Source: an uncultured Paracoccaceae bacterium (GTDB lineage: Bacteria > Pseudomonadota > Alphaproteobacteria > Rhodobacterales > Rhodobacteraceae). From it: a stretch of DNA of 64,000 bases. The stretch lies in assembly GCA_905182105.1 (NCBI GenBank), contig CAJJAR010000001.1, positions 124,001 to 188,000 on the forward strand, given 5' to 3'. Under the pieces are notes generated by a model that had not been told where the DNA came from, ran no database searches, and was given only the letters and a program-made list of their open reading frames with translations. The first letter of the stretch is position 1. Every line of letters begins with the position of its first letter. Below, in pieces: positions 63,269 to 64,000 of the stretch. A program made the position numbers and the translations under genes.

Positions 63269-64000
63269 TCTCTGGTCCAACCTTTTTCTATCCCCCCCTC
63301 AAGCAATCGCATTCGTGATAATCTGCTTTGCTGCGGGATTGGTACGAGGTTTTACTGGTTTTGCCTTATCTGCTTTTGGACTTGCGCTTGCTGTCCTTAT
63401 TATTCCACCGGTTGAGCTGATCCCTGTAATGTGGTGGCTAGAAATGGCAGCTTCCGTTGTAATGTTACGCCACGGATGGGGCGGAGCGGACATGAAGACC
63501 GCAGCCACTTTGGTCGTGGGATCAACCTTTGGGCTTATTATTGGCTTAAATATTACGACAAACGTGGATGCTGAACTTTCTCAGCGCGTAGCACTATGCC
63601 TACTAATCAGCCTTGCCGTGCTTCAACTTGCAAAAATCCGCATTCCCCACTTGGCCAGCCGACCTGGCACCATTGCAACGGGCGTCCTTGCAGGGATTGC
63701 CACAGGGCTTGCGGGCGTTGGTGGCATGGTCGTGGCCCTATACGTTCTCTCCCGCAACGATGAACCCGCGAAAATGCGTGCCACATTGGTTGCCTTCCTC
63801 TTTATCAGCTCTGCAACATCAATGCTGACCCACATTTGGTTTGGCACGATGAACACCACATCCACCTTGCGTGGCTTAGTCTTTATTCTACCCTGCGTCA
63901 TCGGCGTCCTTATCGGACAACGCCTTTTCACGCCCCGCCTTCAGCCCTATTATCGCCCAACCTGTTTGACCTTGCTGATCGGCCTCGGGGCCGTATCGCT
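63261..64000 (+). CDS. TauE/SafE-family sulfite exporter (partial)
   Basis: At least 246 residues; the gene continues past the window end. ATG 63261 overlaps the pta stop by 8 bp, so translational coupling is likely. Multiple membrane helices, with GLVRGFTGFALSAFGLALA near the start and GIATGLAGVGGMVVALYV in the second half, the repeated GxxxGxxG-rich signature of TauE/SafE permeases. Downstream of Xsc, which releases sulfite, it would export sulfite (tauE or tauZ in related loci). Confidence 0.88.
   Translation, partial: MVDLWSNLFLSPPQAIAFVIICFAAGLVRGFTGFALSAFGLALAVLIIPPVELIPVMWWLEMAASVVMLRHGWGGADMKTAATLVVGSTFGLIIGLNITTNVDAELSQRVALCLLISLAVLQLAKIRIPHLASRPGTIATGVLAGIATGLAGVGGMVVALYVLSRNDEPAKMRATLVAFLFISSATSMLTHIWFGTMNTTSTLRGLVFILPCVIGVLIGQRLFTPRLQPYYRPTCLTLLIGLGAVS

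Overview
The window looks like chromosomal DNA of a marine alphaproteobacterium of the family Rhodobacteraceae (Roseobacter group) with a middling GC content. The evidence is an XRE/shikimate-kinase BoxR regulator, MipZ rather than MinCDE, UPF0262 and DUF2948 proteins, a tauABC-tpa-tauR-xsc-pta taurine locus, two TRAP transporters and a DMSP lyase of the DddP type. Species cannot be named from this alone.

Layout. 1-2971: a di-haem cytochrome c peroxidase-like gene cut by the window edge, xylulokinase, and divergently rpe. 3002-9725 (minus): a five-gene beta-oxidation operon resembling the pim (pimeloyl-CoA/dicarboxylate) operon, without a thiolase. 9965-12773: DEAD-box RNA helicase with a long basic tail and a PhnA-like protein. 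12774-18221: a patchy zone with regulatory repeats, hairpins, a broken DUF2971 gene, a DoxX protein, lepA, gene remnants and a small lipoprotein. 18224-23143: housekeeping cluster (murA, DUF2948, hisD, UPF0262, LMW phosphatase) with a broken gene inserted, and a tRNA-Thr. 23393-26187: a 2OG-Fe(II) oxygenase and a convergent C5-methyltransferase/GIY-YIG nuclease pair. 26314-28708: TerB-like protein, rplS, rpmE, mipZ. 29083-30741: an orphan Tat-exported binding protein.

30796-42710 (minus) is an aerobic benzoate locus: a TRAP transporter, benzoate-CoA ligase, an alpha/beta hydrolase, a DUF309 protein, BoxC, BoxB, BoxA and BoxR, plus an unusual free-standing 3-hydroxyacyl-CoA dehydrogenase C-terminal domain. 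Two TGCA-N6-TGCA-type BoxR sites precede bcl and boxC. The semialdehyde dehydrogenase (boxD) and the thiolase are not in the window. 42893-48733 is a second TRAP island with a DadA-like oxidase, an Asp/Glu-type racemase, RidA and a carboxymuconolactone decarboxylase-like protein. 49001-50341 is dddP, whose metal ligands are all conserved.

50719-64000 is a taurine locus: tauABC (minus), tpa, tauR, xsc, pta and a TauE/SafE-type exporter. Together they would import taurine, transaminate it to sulfoacetaldehyde, release sulfite and acetyl phosphate, convert the latter to acetyl-CoA and export sulfite. Two frameshifted genes (creatinase-like and nitrilase-like) sit inside this locus.

No CRISPR array, transposase or prophage was seen. 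The candidates most worth following up are the GIY-YIG/C5-methyltransferase pair, the 21-bp-phased CTGTRCA repeats at two distant loci, the free-standing dehydrogenase domain beside BoxR, and the racemase/oxidase/TRAP island of unknown substrate.
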